Assembly: GCA_003268905.1 (NCBI GenBank)
Contig: QLTU01000002.1
Coordinates: 204,346 to 268,345, forward strand
Length of the DNA: 64,000 nucleotides
Source: Acidovorax defluvii
GTDB lineage: Bacteria; Pseudomonadota; Gammaproteobacteria; Burkholderiales; Burkholderiaceae_C
Reading direction: 5' to 3'
Shown: piece by piece, positions 18,813 to 27,522 of the stretch
How the letters are laid out: each line of letters begins with the position of its first letter
How positions within the stretch are numbered: position 1 is the stretch's first letter
Notes under the pieces: model-generated
The model's input: only the letters and a program-made list of their open reading frames with translations
What the model was told of the DNA's origin: nothing
Databases searched by the model: none
Translations under genes and position numbers: made by a program

Positions 18813-19100
18813 AAAAAAGGGTTCTGTTGTTGCTCAAGGGCCGCGCGGATGCGCGAACGCCGGCACGCTTTGGCAACGCGCCAGCGTCCAGATGGCACAG
18901 CGCGACATCGCGAGCCGGTGGGACCCGTGGCACTTGCTTGGTGCCCCGCTGCTGAGCGCATGCTAAGGCAAACACCCCCACCACCGTACTGGCCAGGGTC
19001 GCCCGACCGGTTGACCCACGTCAAAGCCAGTAACAACCCTGCCCCCACGCCGCACCACCGCTGCAACAATGGCACTCCCTGTTGCCTGGTCCCGCCCGCC
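18813..19100. other. Intergenic region upstream of the first DUF294 gene
   Basis: 288 bases between two divergent genes. It holds the FNR-type box at 19011-19024 and an A-tract near 18811-18820. An open frame on the plus strand runs through it into the DUF294 gene but shows no protein-like composition. Nothing else was recognised. Confidence 0.5.
19011..19024. promoter_or_regulatory. FNR-type box upstream of the cNMP/CBS/DUF294 gene
   Basis: TTGACCCACGTCAA is a perfect TTGAC-N4-GTCAA palindrome, a common variant of the FNR/ANR site. It is 76 bases before the start at 19101, a sensible distance for an activator site. It suggests oxygen-responsive control of this signalling gene. Confidence 0.55.
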
Positions 19101-20972
19101 ATGAACCCTGCCCCTCACACCCTCGCCACCCTTCAGGCGGCGCTGGCCAGCCACCGTGTATGGAGTCAACTGGACGCGGCCACGCTGGACACACTGGCGC
19201 CGCAGTGGCGGCTGGAGGCATCGGATGTGGGCACCACGCTGCTGCCCCAGGGCCGCCTGCACAGCCGCACCGGGCTCATCGTGAGCGGCGCGGTAGACCT
19301 GCACGACCCCGACCTGGACATGGCCGTGCACCTGCAGCCCGGAGACATGTTCGGCTTTGGCGCCACCCCGGCGCAACACCTCACCACCTGGCAGGCCACT
19401 GCCGCGGCCGACAGCCACATCGCCTGGCTGGCCCCCGACACCGTGACCGCACTGTGCCGCGATCATGGCGCCCTCGCGTATTTCTTTCCGTCACTGCCCG
19501 GCGTAGGGCAGCCTCCAGCTGCGGTGCAGGCACCCGGCGCGGGCGTGCACCTGAGCCTGCTGGGCACGCCCGTGCGCGCGCTCATCAAGCGCGAGCCGAT
19601 CACGCTGCCGCCCGACACCAGCATCCGCGCCGCTGCGCTGCAAATGCGCGATCTGCGCGTGTCGTCGGTGCTGCTGGTCGAGCAGCACCATCTGTTTGGC
19701 CTGGTCACAGACCGCGATCTGCGCAACCGCGTGGTCGCACTGGGGCTGGATATTGACCGGCCCGTGTCCGACATCGCCACCCTGGCGCCCATGACACTGC
19801 AGGCACAAAGCCCCGCCTTTGAAGCCCTGCTGCTCATGGCGCGGCACAACATCCACCATGTGCCGGTGATGGACGGCGCGCGCATCGTCGGCATGATCAC
19901 CGCCACCGACCTGGCGGAACAACACAGCACATCGGCTGTTTACCTGGCGGGCGATGTTTACAAACAGACCACGGTAGAGGGCCTGGCGCATGCCAGCACC
20001 AAGATCAAGGCGCTGCAGCAACACCTGGCCGCCGCCGACGCCAGCGCTTACAGCACGGGCCACATCATCACCACCATCACCGACGCGCTGACCACCCGTC
20101 TCATCCACCTGGCCGAGGTGAAGCTGGGCCCGCCGCCGGTGGACTATGTGTGGGTGGCCGCAGGCTCCCAGGCCCGCAGCGAACAGACCGCCAGGTCCGA
20201 CCAGGACAACTGCATGGTGCTGGACGACCGGTATGACGAAGCACTGCATGGCGAGTACTTTCGTGCGTTTTCGCGATTCGTGTGCGATGGCCTGGCGGCC
20301 TGCGGCTATATCCACTGCCCGGGCGAGATGATGGCCATGACCGACAAGTGGCGCCAGCCGCGCGCACGCTGGGCACAGTACTTTCACCAGTGGGTAGACA
20401 AGCCCGAACCCATGGCACTGATGCTGACCTGCGTGTTCTTCGACCTGCGCGCCATCCACGGCAAGACCGAACTGCTGGAGTCGCTGCGCAATGAGGTGCT
20501 GCAGCGCACGCGGGGCAACAGCCTTTTTCTGGCGCACATGGTGGGCAACGCGCTCAAGCACCGCCCGCCGCTGGGCATGTTTGGCACCATCGCACGCATC
20601 CGTGGCGGCGAAAACGCGGGCACCATCGACCTCAAGCACAGCGGCATCGTGCCCATCGTGGACCTGGCGCGGGTGTATGCGCTGGCGGGCGGCATTGCGG
20701 CGGTCAACACGCACGACCGGCTGGAGGTGGCTTCACTGGCAGGTGAGGTGAGTGCGCAAAGCGCACGCGATCTGCGCGATGCGCTGGAGTTTTTGTCCCG
20801 GCTGCGCATCGACCACCAGGCGCGTCAGATCGCGCAGGGGCAGGCGCCCGACAATTTTCTGGCGCTAGAGGAGTTGTCCAACTTTGAGCGCAGCCACCTC
20901 AAGGAGGCGTTTTCGGTGGTGCAGACGCTGCAGGGGGTGTTGGGGCAGCGGTATCAGACGGGAAGGTATTGA
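19101..20972 (+). CDS. cNMP-binding / CBS-pair / DUF294 nucleotidyltransferase-like protein (copy 1)
   Basis: 623 aa, cytosolic. Domains in order: a cyclic-nucleotide-binding-like beta barrel (about 20-140), a CBS pair (about 165-285, with LVTDRDLRNRV and HHVPVMDGARIVGMITATDLAE), a GlnD-like DUF294 nucleotidyltransferase domain with GSQARSEQ...DQDN near 355-370, and a helical DUF294 C-terminal domain. The GS-x9-D-x-D-type site suggests nucleotidyl transfer, but the family has no settled reaction. The start is the ATG at 19101, after a CCCGCC-rich leader. The gene converges on the exonuclease-pseudokinase gene. A paralogue lies at 47338-49167 beside actP. Confidence 0.88.
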   Translation: MNPAPHTLATLQAALASHRVWSQLDAATLDTLAPQWRLEASDVGTTLLPQGRLHSRTGLIVSGAVDLHDPDLDMAVHLQPGDMFGFGATPAQHLTTWQATAAADSHIAWLAPDTVTALCRDHGALAYFFPSLPGVGQPPAAVQAPGAGVHLSLLGTPVRALIKREPITLPPDTSIRAAALQMRDLRVSSVLLVEQHHLFGLVTDRDLRNRVVALGLDIDRPVSDIATLAPMTLQAQSPAFEALLLMARHNIHHVPVMDGARIVGMITATDLAEQHSTSAVYLAGDVYKQTTVEGLAHASTKIKALQQHLAAADASAYSTGHIITTITDALTTRLIHLAEVKLGPPPVDYVWVAAGSQARSEQTARSDQDNCMVLDDRYDEALHGEYFRAFSRFVCDGLAACGYIHCPGEMMAMTDKWRQPRARWAQYFHQWVDKPEPMALMLTCVFFDLRAIHGKTELLESLRNEVLQRTRGNSLFLAHMVGNALKHRPPLGMFGTIARIRGGENAGTIDLKHSGIVPIVDLARVYALAGGIAAVNTHDRLEVASLAGEVSAQSARDLRDALEFLSRLRIDHQARQIAQGQAPDNFLALEELSNFERSHLKEAFSVVQTLQGVLGQRYQTGRY

Positions 20973-20980
20973 GTGTTTTT

Positions 20981-21028
20981 GGCCTTGGCGCTTATGGATT
21001 AAACGCTGGCAGCTATTGTTTTTGTAGT
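20981..21028 (+). repeat. Dispersed repeat family A, copy 3 (left arm)
   Basis: TGGCGCTTATGG, then AAACGCTGGCAGCTATTG and TTTTTGT, matching the family pattern in reverse order. It forms the outer part of the left arm. Confidence 0.7.
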
Positions 21029-21432
21029 GGCTGATGTGCCTTATTTGGGGGCGGGAGCCGGGGTGTGCGCCCGGCGGCGCAGTAACTTTCTCTTGTCTCG
21101 CCAAGAGAAAGTCACCAAAGAGAAGGCGACCCTACTGTGCGTGTCCCTTCGCTGCGCTACGGGCAACCTGCGATGCTCGGGCAGGGGGTGCGCCGCAGAA
21201 CTCACTGCGCGCTTGCAGCGCTCCGTTCAAACAACTGCGGCGAGTCAGTGCACGAAGTGCGTGTGTCCTACGGCACACGCACGCACCCCCTGCCCTGCGC
21301 TTCTCGGCACGCACAGAAGGGAACCCGCAACCGGACATCCACACGGGCCATCGCTTCGCTCGGCCCCGTCTGCGCGGGCGCAAGCGCCTCGCGCTGCGCT
21401 ATCCAGGCCGAACGCAGCGATGGCCCGTATGG

Positions 21433-21488
21433 CTGTTGGGCTGTTGGGCTGTTGGGCTGTTGGGCTGTTGGGCTGTTGGGCTGTTGGG
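21433..21488. repeat. 8-bp tandem repeat, 7 copies (possible VNTR)
   Basis: Seven exact copies of CTGTTGGG in a row. As the unit is not a multiple of three, copy-number change would shift any frame; no gene here uses it. It is a likely site of length variation between strains. Confidence 0.9.
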
Positions 21489-21794
21489 CTGCCACCCCCC
21501 TTCTGTATGCGCCTGGGGCGCGCAGGAGGCGGGGTGGCGTGGGTGTGCCGCAGGACACACCCGCGCTTCGTCAACTGACTCGCCGCGTCTGTCTGAACGG
21601 AGCGCCGCAGGCGCGCAGTGAGTTACGCGGCGCACCCCGCATCCGAGCACCCCAGGTTGCCCCGTAGCGCAGCGAAGGGGTCGCAGACAGTAGGGTCGCC
21701 TTCTTTTGCCTACTTTTCTTGGCGAGACAAGAAAAGAAGGTGCGCCGCCGGGCGCACACCCCGGCTCCCGCCCTCCGCAAAAGCACACCATCAA

Positions 21795-21840
21795 CTACAA
21801 AAACAATAGCTGCCAGCGCTTACCCCATAAGCGCAAAACC
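21795..21840 (-). repeat. Dispersed repeat family A, copy 4 (right arm)
   Basis: The mirror copy of the left-arm repeat: ACAATAGCTGCCAGCGCTTA then CCCATAAGCGC. Confidence 0.7.
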
Positions 21841-21850
21841 CCAAAAACAC

Positions 21851-24034
21851 TCAATATTTCAACCGCGCGTAATACGTCTTCTGCGCCGCCTCGCGCGCCT
21901 GGCGCAGCGTATGGATGCCCTGCTCCTGCAGCAGCGGAATCAGCCGCAGCCAGATCTCGGCCGTCACCAGCGCATCGCCCAGGGCCGTGTGGCGCCCCAG
22001 CACGGTCACGTTGAAACGCTCCGCAATCGCTTCAAGCCGGTGCGACTCCTGGTTCGGGTGCACCACGGCCGAGAGCAGCAGCGTGTCGAGCACAGGCTGG
22101 TGAAAGACCACCCCCGTGGCCTTCTCCTGCAGCTGCAGAAAGCGCATGTCGAACGCCGCGTTGTGCGCCACCAGCACCGTGTCTTGCGTGAACGCATGGA
22201 ACACCGGCAGCACCTCGCCGATGCGCGGCTTGCCCGCCACCATGTCGTCGGTGATGCCGTGGATGGGGATGGACGCCGCTGGGATGCCGCGCCCCGGGTC
22301 CACCAGCTGTTCAAAGCATTCCTGCCGCAGCAGCTTGCCATTGACGATGCGGGCTGCACCGAGCTGGATGATGGCGTCGCCGCCGGCCGGATTCAGGCCC
22401 GTGGTTTCGGTGTCGAACACGGTGTAGGCCAGCTCGGACAGCGGGCGGTCGTCCAGCGCGCTGCTCTGGTCGGCCTGCTTGAACAGATCGAAGTCGTAAT
22501 ACTCGGGGCGGCTGTATTCGCTCTCGCCCAAAGCGGCATCCACCACGCCCTGCACGCTGGCCAGGGGCAGCATGAAGCGGAAGAACGCCTGGTGGCGCAC
22601 CCGCTCGCGCTCAAACCACATTTCGCCGCCGTGGCGCTCGACCACTTCGCGCACGGTCAGGGGACTGCGTTCCGCGCCAAATCGCATGGCGTCCATCTCC
22701 CAGTTCATTACCGTTTCGTTGCTCATGGCCTGGCCGCTCCAGACCAGGTCGAGCTGCGCATGCGTGCCCGTGCTCTGCAGCCGCAGTTGCAAAAAGCGCA
22801 CCTCAAACTCATCCACCAGCCGGTGCGCCAGATAGGTCAGTGCCTGCAGCAGGGTGTAGCTGTCCACCTTGAGCCACAGGCTGCCGTCGATCGCGTCGAG
22901 CGTTACCGGCCGGTCGCACTGCGCGGCAATGCGGCGCTGGGCGGCGGTGGCCAGGTCGGCGCCCAGCATGTCCTCCATGGGCCAGCGCGTCTTGAGGCGC
23001 TGCGTGGCGCGCTGCGCCAGGTCGGTGATGCGCCGCCCCATGGCGCCCACCTCGTCGCGCACCACGCCCAGAAAGCGCTCGCGCATGGCGGGTTCCAGGT
23101 CGGAAAAGCCCAGCATGTCCACCGCCGCCTGGATGTTGGCCAGCGACGCTCGGCTGCCTTCGGTCAGGCCGTGCAGGAGCTGGTCGCGGGCAGATTCTTC
23201 CTCCACGCTGGCCGTCACGTTGTCGAGCATCAGCACAAAGCCGCTCACCACGGACTCCAGCGTTTCTTCGTCGGCCCCCTCGGCCACCGCCGCACGCACC
23301 GGCGCCACCTGCACGCGCAGCAACTGCCCACCCTGCGTGGTGGTGACAAACTGCGCCGACGGGCTGGCTACACCCCGCGCCATGCCCTGGTGAATGCGTT
23401 CGAGCGCATGGGCCAGCAACTGCTGGTCGAACACGGCGTAGATCGACCGGCCAATGCCGATCAGCTCGGCCCCGGCCGCCAGCGCCGGCCCCTGCGATAT
23501 CTGCCGGAACTGCTGGCGCGCGCGCTGGTTGTAGAGCAGGATGCGCCCGTCGCGGTTGCACACCACCACGCTCTGGTTCAGCTCGGCCATCAGGGCGGCG
23601 AGCCGGTTCTTCTCTTGCTGCACGCTGTGGCTGGCCTGGGCTACCTGGGCGGCCATGTCGCCGCGCAACTGGTCGCGCTGGGCCGCCAGTTCGTTCACGG
23701 CGCGGGCCATGGCCTGCATTTCGGCGGTGCCCCTGGGAGTGAGCTGCTGGGGCGTGGTGGCCGTCACCACCACCCGGATTTTTTCGAGCAGGCGGTGCGG
23801 GTCGCCCACATAGCGGCGGTGCAGCACATGCAGCGTGCCCGCCACCAGAAACAGGCCCAGCAGCCAGCCCATGACCACCAGCACGGTGCGGGACGCCAGC
23901 ACCTCGCCCACCGCCAGGCGCTCCTGCGCATCGAGTGTGGACCAGACAATCACGGACATCAGCACCAGCCACAGCGCCATCACCAGGCCTGCAGCGGCCA
24001 CGGCCAGCACCAGCCGGGGGTCGATCTTTTTCAT
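21851..24034 (-). CDS. Membrane pseudo-histidine-kinase fused to a DnaQ-like 3'-5' exonuclease
   Basis: 727 aa. Two N-terminal helices (about 8-30 and 50-70) are followed by a HAMP-like and coiled-coil region, a PAS-like segment (NQSVVVCNRDGRILLYNQRARQQF) and a kinase-like region. Where a histidine kinase has HELRTPL, this protein has TEGSRASLANIQAA, so the phospho-acceptor histidine is absent; the ATP-binding G boxes are also hard to find. The C-terminal 190 residues are a DEDDh exonuclease: FDTETTGLNP near 540, HNAAFDMRFL, then HTALGDALVTAE. It overlaps the response-regulator gene by 4 bases. Its stop lies inside the right arm of the inverted repeat. Confidence 0.88.
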   Translation of the reverse strand: MKKIDPRLVLAVAAAGLVMALWLVLMSVIVWSTLDAQERLAVGEVLASRTVLVVMGWLLGLFLVAGTLHVLHRRYVGDPHRLLEKIRVVVTATTPQQLTPRGTAEMQAMARAVNELAAQRDQLRGDMAAQVAQASHSVQQEKNRLAALMAELNQSVVVCNRDGRILLYNQRARQQFRQISQGPALAAGAELIGIGRSIYAVFDQQLLAHALERIHQGMARGVASPSAQFVTTTQGGQLLRVQVAPVRAAVAEGADEETLESVVSGFVLMLDNVTASVEEESARDQLLHGLTEGSRASLANIQAAVDMLGFSDLEPAMRERFLGVVRDEVGAMGRRITDLAQRATQRLKTRWPMEDMLGADLATAAQRRIAAQCDRPVTLDAIDGSLWLKVDSYTLLQALTYLAHRLVDEFEVRFLQLRLQSTGTHAQLDLVWSGQAMSNETVMNWEMDAMRFGAERSPLTVREVVERHGGEMWFERERVRHQAFFRFMLPLASVQGVVDAALGESEYSRPEYYDFDLFKQADQSSALDDRPLSELAYTVFDTETTGLNPAGGDAIIQLGAARIVNGKLLRQECFEQLVDPGRGIPAASIPIHGITDDMVAGKPRIGEVLPVFHAFTQDTVLVAHNAAFDMRFLQLQEKATGVVFHQPVLDTLLLSAVVHPNQESHRLEAIAERFNVTVLGRHTALGDALVTAEIWLRLIPLLQEQGIHTLRQAREAAQKTYYARLKY

Positions 24035-24408
24035 GCGGGTGCCTCCCCGAGCAGCTCGGCCACCTTCTGCACCAGTTCGCGCGTGGAAAACGGCTTGGTC
24101 ATGTAAGCGTTGGCGCCCAGGGCCAGGCCCTTGGCCAGGTCGGTCTCGCGGCCCTTGGCCGTGAGCATGAGGATTTTGGTGCCCTGCAGGGCCTCGTCGG
24201 CGCGCACGGCCTGGCAGACCTCAAAGCCCGTCTTGTGCGGCATCATCACGTCGAGCAGCACCAGCGCGGGCTGCTCGCGCGCGATGGTGTCGAGCGCCTC
24301 CTGCCCGTCGCGCGCCACCAGCACGGCGTAGCCCTCGCGCTGCAGCAGGTATTCGAGCGAGATCACGATGTTGGGCTCGTCGTCGGCAATCAGGATCTTG
24401 TGCGTCAT
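24031..24408 (-). CDS. Single-domain response regulator (CheY-like receiver)
   Basis: 125 aa, receiver domain only. Acidic pair Asp9-Asp10, phospho-acceptor Asp53 in LLDVMMPHKTG, Thr/Ser switch in LTAKG, Lys105 in MTKPF. There is no DNA-binding or enzyme output, so it must act by protein contact, perhaps on the adjacent pseudokinase-exonuclease. Its start at 24408 overlaps the stop of the transporter-kinase and its stop overlaps the next start, so the three genes form a tightly coupled operon. A longer open frame to 24492 lies within the kinase gene and is not used. Confidence 0.92.
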   Translation of the reverse strand: MTHKILIADDEPNIVISLEYLLQREGYAVLVARDGQEALDTIAREQPALVLLDVMMPHKTGFEVCQAVRADEALQGTKILMLTAKGRETDLAKGLALGANAYMTKPFSTRELVQKVAELLGEAPA

Positions 24409-27143
24409 GGGTTCTTGTCTCCGGATGAGGGGGCCTGGCGGGGTAGCCAGAAGCAGAAGCAGGCGCCCGGCTGTGCGCCCGGCTCCAGCCACAGCCGCCC
24501 ACCAAAATGTTCTGCAATATGGCGGCTGATCGGCAGGCCCAGGCCTGTTCCGTGCGCCACCTGGGCACCCAGGTCGGTCTGGTGAAAACGATCAAAAATC
24601 ATGGCCTCGTGGCCCGGTTGCACGCCCGGGCCATTGTCCTGCACGCACACCGTGATGCCCTGCGCATCGCACGCCAGCCGCACCTGCACCTGCCCGCCGG
24701 GCGAGGGCACAAACTTGGCTGCGTTGGACAACAGATTCAGCAGCACCTGCAGAATGCGGTCGGGGTCGGCCTGCAGCACGGGCGCCTCGTCGGGCAACTG
24801 CACCTGCACCTGGGCCGCGCGCTCGCGGAACACTTCAGCCGTGGTGGCCACCGCACGCTCCACCAGGGCGCGCATGTCCACCGGCGCCACATGCCATTCG
24901 GCATGACCCGACTCGATCTTGGCCATGTCCAGCACCTGGTTCACCAGGCGTGTCAGGCGCTCGGTTTCGGACACGATGATGCCCACGAACTGCTGGCGCT
25001 GGGCGGCGGGCATGCTGGCGTCGTCCTGCATGAGTTCGGCCAGCGCGCGGATAGACGTGAGCGGCGTGCGCAGCTCGTGCGTCACAGACGACATGAAGTC
25101 GTCCTTGAGCCGGTCCAGGCTCTGCAACTGCTCGTTGGCGGCGCGCAGTTCGGCGGTGGCCTGCTCCAGCGAGCGCGACTTGCCCTCCAGCGCCCGCGAA
25201 TAGGCGCGGATCTGCGAGGCCTCGTCCAGAATGCGCAGCACGTCTTCGGGCGAGAGCGTTTCTTCTTCGGCCACCGAGGCCACCAGCGCACGGGCCGATG
25301 CACTGCCCACGGCACCGGCCAGTTGGGTTTCGACAAACTGCACCAGTCGGGCGTCGGGCCGCAGCGCGTGGGCATGGTGCACGCCCACGCGCTGCGCATA
25401 GCCGTCAAAAAGCGCCTGCGCCTTGGCGCCGCCCAGAAAACGCTCGCACAGGCGCAGCAGGTCTTGCGTGTTGGCCCGCCCGCGCCAGAACACCGGGCTC
25501 GAAGTGGCCGTACGCTCCAGCACATCGACAAACAACAGGGCTTGGCTGGCCTCGCGGCCCGAAGGCGCGCGCCACAGCGACACCCCGACATACGCCACCA
25601 CATTGGCCAGCATGCTCCAGAACAGCGAATGCGTGAGGCCGTCGAACCCCTGCAGGCCAAGCAACTGCTCGGGCCGCAGCCAGGCCATGCCCCAGGGCCC
25701 GTGTGCGATGAAGCCCATGTCGAGCCAGCCCGACTTGGCAATGGAGGGCAGCATGAGCGTGTAGGCCCACATCAGAAAGCCCGCCAGCAGACCCGCGAGT
25801 GCGCCCAGGCGGGTTCCGCCCTTCCAGTACATGCCGCCCAGCACCACGGGTGCAAACTGCGCCACGGCAGCAAAGCTGATGAGCCCGATGCTGACCAGCG
25901 CATAGGCCTCACCCGCGAGGTGAAAGTAAACATAACCCAGCACCAGCACGCCCAAAATGGCGGCGCGCCGGATGCCCAGCAGAAGGCGCGTGAAGTCCTG
26001 CCCGCCGCCGCTGCGCAGGTGGCGCCAGCGCAGCAGCAGGGGCAGCACCAGCTCGTTGCTGACCATGGTGGAGACCGCCACGGTCTCCACGATGACCATG
26101 CCCGTGGCCGCAGACAGCCCCCCGACAAACGCAAACAGCGCCAGCGCGTGCTGCCCGGCCGCCAGCGGCAGCGACAGCACAAAATTCTCAGCATTGCCTT
26201 GCCCCGGCCCGAAATACAGCAGGCCGCCCAGTGCAATGGGCAGCACGAACAGGTTGATGAGCAGCATGTAGAGCGGAAACACCCAGACCGCGCGGCGCAG
26301 GTGGTCTTCGCGCACGTTTTCCACCACCATCACCTGGAACTGGCGAGGCAAAAACACCACCGAGAACATTGACAGCAGCATCAGCCCGAACCACTGCGCC
26401 CAGGCAAACTGCCCGCCCTGCTCCAGGCGCAGCAACTGCTGCAGCTGCGGCACGGCCTGCGCCCGGGCGAACAGGTCGCCCAGGCCATCGAACAGGCCAT
26501 ACACCACAAAGAAGCCGACCATCAGGAAGGCCACCAGCTTGACCACCGATTCAAACGCGATGGCGGCCACCATGCCCTCGTGCCGCTCGGTGGTGTCCAG
26601 GTGCCGCGCACCAAATACCATGGCAAAGCCGGCCAGCACCAGCGCCACATAAAAGGCACTGTCGCGGCTCCAGTGTGCGGGGTCGGCCACGCCGCCGGGC
26701 ACCGTCAGCAGGGCATAGCCCGCCGACACCGCCTTGAGCTGCAGCGCGATGTAGGGCACGATGCCCACCACCGCGATCAGGGTCACCAGCCCGGCCAGCA
26801 GCGGGCTCTTGCCGTAGCGGCTGGCAACAAAGTCGGCAATCGACGTGATGCGGTAGGCCTTGGCAATGCGGATCATCTTGCGCAGCACGATCCAGCCCAG
26901 CACCATGACCAGCGTGGGCCCCAGGTAAATGGGCAAAAACCACACCCCGCCCGAGGCAGCCCGCCCCACGCTGCCGAAATACGTCCAGGCGGTGCAATAC
27001 ACGGCCAGCGAAAGCGCGTAGGTCCAGGGGTTGGCGATGACCGAGCGCCCCGCTTGCGCACGGCGATCGGCCCAGTAAGCCACGGCAAACAGCAGCAGCA
27101 GATAGGCGAACGACGAGGCAATGACCAGTGCGGGCGAGAGCAT
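24405..27143 (-). CDS. Transporter-sensor histidine kinase (SLC5-type symporter domain plus kinase, CbrA/CrbS-like)
   Basis: 912 aa. Residues about 1-480 form a 13-helix sodium:solute symporter domain (PLSLAVYCTAWTYFGS-like block, KAYRITSIADFVASRYG). A linker (STAC-like) and a cytosolic histidine kinase follow: H box SSVTHELRTPLTSIRAL with His near 689, N box LLSNAAKF, G boxes DNGPGV and GTGLGLPIS. Proteins of this design (CbrA, CrbS, MxtR) sense or respond to carboxylate or nitrogen compounds; CrbS controls acetate use. The gene next door encodes its probable receiver. The ligand is unknown, but an acetate-type symporter downstream in the region supports a short-chain carboxylate. Confidence 0.9.
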   Translation of the reverse strand: MLSPALVIASSFAYLLLLFAVAYWADRRAQAGRSVIANPWTYALSLAVYCTAWTYFGSVGRAASGGVWFLPIYLGPTLVMVLGWIVLRKMIRIAKAYRITSIADFVASRYGKSPLLAGLVTLIAVVGIVPYIALQLKAVSAGYALLTVPGGVADPAHWSRDSAFYVALVLAGFAMVFGARHLDTTERHEGMVAAIAFESVVKLVAFLMVGFFVVYGLFDGLGDLFARAQAVPQLQQLLRLEQGGQFAWAQWFGLMLLSMFSVVFLPRQFQVMVVENVREDHLRRAVWVFPLYMLLINLFVLPIALGGLLYFGPGQGNAENFVLSLPLAAGQHALALFAFVGGLSAATGMVIVETVAVSTMVSNELVLPLLLRWRHLRSGGGQDFTRLLLGIRRAAILGVLVLGYVYFHLAGEAYALVSIGLISFAAVAQFAPVVLGGMYWKGGTRLGALAGLLAGFLMWAYTLMLPSIAKSGWLDMGFIAHGPWGMAWLRPEQLLGLQGFDGLTHSLFWSMLANVVAYVGVSLWRAPSGREASQALLFVDVLERTATSSPVFWRGRANTQDLLRLCERFLGGAKAQALFDGYAQRVGVHHAHALRPDARLVQFVETQLAGAVGSASARALVASVAEEETLSPEDVLRILDEASQIRAYSRALEGKSRSLEQATAELRAANEQLQSLDRLKDDFMSSVTHELRTPLTSIRALAELMQDDASMPAAQRQQFVGIIVSETERLTRLVNQVLDMAKIESGHAEWHVAPVDMRALVERAVATTAEVFRERAAQVQVQLPDEAPVLQADPDRILQVLLNLLSNAAKFVPSPGGQVQVRLACDAQGITVCVQDNGPGVQPGHEAMIFDRFHQTDLGAQVAHGTGLGLPISRHIAEHFGGRLWLEPGAQPGACFCFWLPRQAPSSGDKNP

Positions 27144-27145
27144 GC

Positions 27146-27433
27146 CTAATCCTGCAGCGATGCAGACGGTAGGGGCACCGCTGCCACGCGGTCGTCAGGG
27201 CGGTCATCGGGGCGTTCGTCGCTGCGGTCGCCCAAGCGGTTATCGGGCTGCTCCATCAGCCAGGCCAGTGCGGCAATCAGCCCACCCCACAGCAAGAACA
27301 GGGCCGCCGGGAACAAGGGAATGCCCCACACGGTGGCATCACGGTCCCACAGGCCGAGCAGCGGAAAATTGAACAGTACCCAGCCGCCAGCAAACAGGGC
27401 AACCAGGCGTTGGGAGCCGAGTCCTTTGAGCAC
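27146..27433 (-). CDS. Small membrane protein preceding the transporter-kinase
   Basis: 95 aa with two helices (LVALFAGGWVLFNFPLLGLW and LFPAALFLLWGGLIAALAWLM), then a charged tail made of short DR/DDR repeats (RSDERPDDRPDDR). It ends 2 bases before the transporter-kinase start, so it is almost surely in that operon. Small two-helix proteins of this kind often go with SLC5-type symporters, but no function is assigned. Confidence 0.7.
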   Translation of the reverse strand: MLKGLGSQRLVALFAGGWVLFNFPLLGLWDRDATVWGIPLFPAALFLLWGGLIAALAWLMEQPDNRLGDRSDERPDDRPDDRVAAVPLPSASLQD

Positions 27434-27522
27434 AGCAGTCTCCTGGCGGGGAGTCTGGATGCCCCCCTGTTGTCCATTGTGCGCCCGGCACTTACCTCGG
27501 TCTTACGTACCGGGCAGTGCAG

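Larger units (their letters stand above)
20968..21855. repeat. Large inverted-repeat structure between two convergent genes
   Basis: Two arms of roughly 280 bases (about 20968-21255 and 21575-21855) are inverted copies of one another with scattered differences. Outer ends are identical: TATTGAGTGTTTTTGG on the left and its complement on the right. Because TATTGA holds the last codon and stop of both convergent genes, each gene ends inside its own arm. Shared inner blocks include GGCAGCTATTGTTTTTGTAG, GGGAGCCGGGGTGTGCGCCC and TCTCGCCAAGA. The centre holds the 8-bp tandem repeat. Open frames through the region give Pro/Gln/Ser or Cys-rich peptides and are not believed to be genes. Confidence 0.85.

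Noticed and set aside
18465..19100. N-terminal extension of the DUF294 protein by about 210 codons
   Set aside because: It overlaps the convergent cysteine-cluster gene on the other strand and the FNR box; the ATG at 19101 begins the conserved part.
21433..21488. CRISPR-like array
   Set aside because: The repeat unit is 8 bp without spacers, so it is a plain tandem repeat.
21027..21667. Several overlapping frames in the inverted-repeat region, including peptides made of repeated WAVGLLGC and QQPNSPTA
   Set aside because: They are translations of the 8-bp tandem repeat and the repeat arms in different frames, with no ribosome site or codon bias.
21719..24106. Long plus-strand open frame (795 codons)
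   Set aside because: Mirror frame of the exonuclease-pseudokinase gene; no recognisable domain and an abnormal His/Gln/Arg composition.
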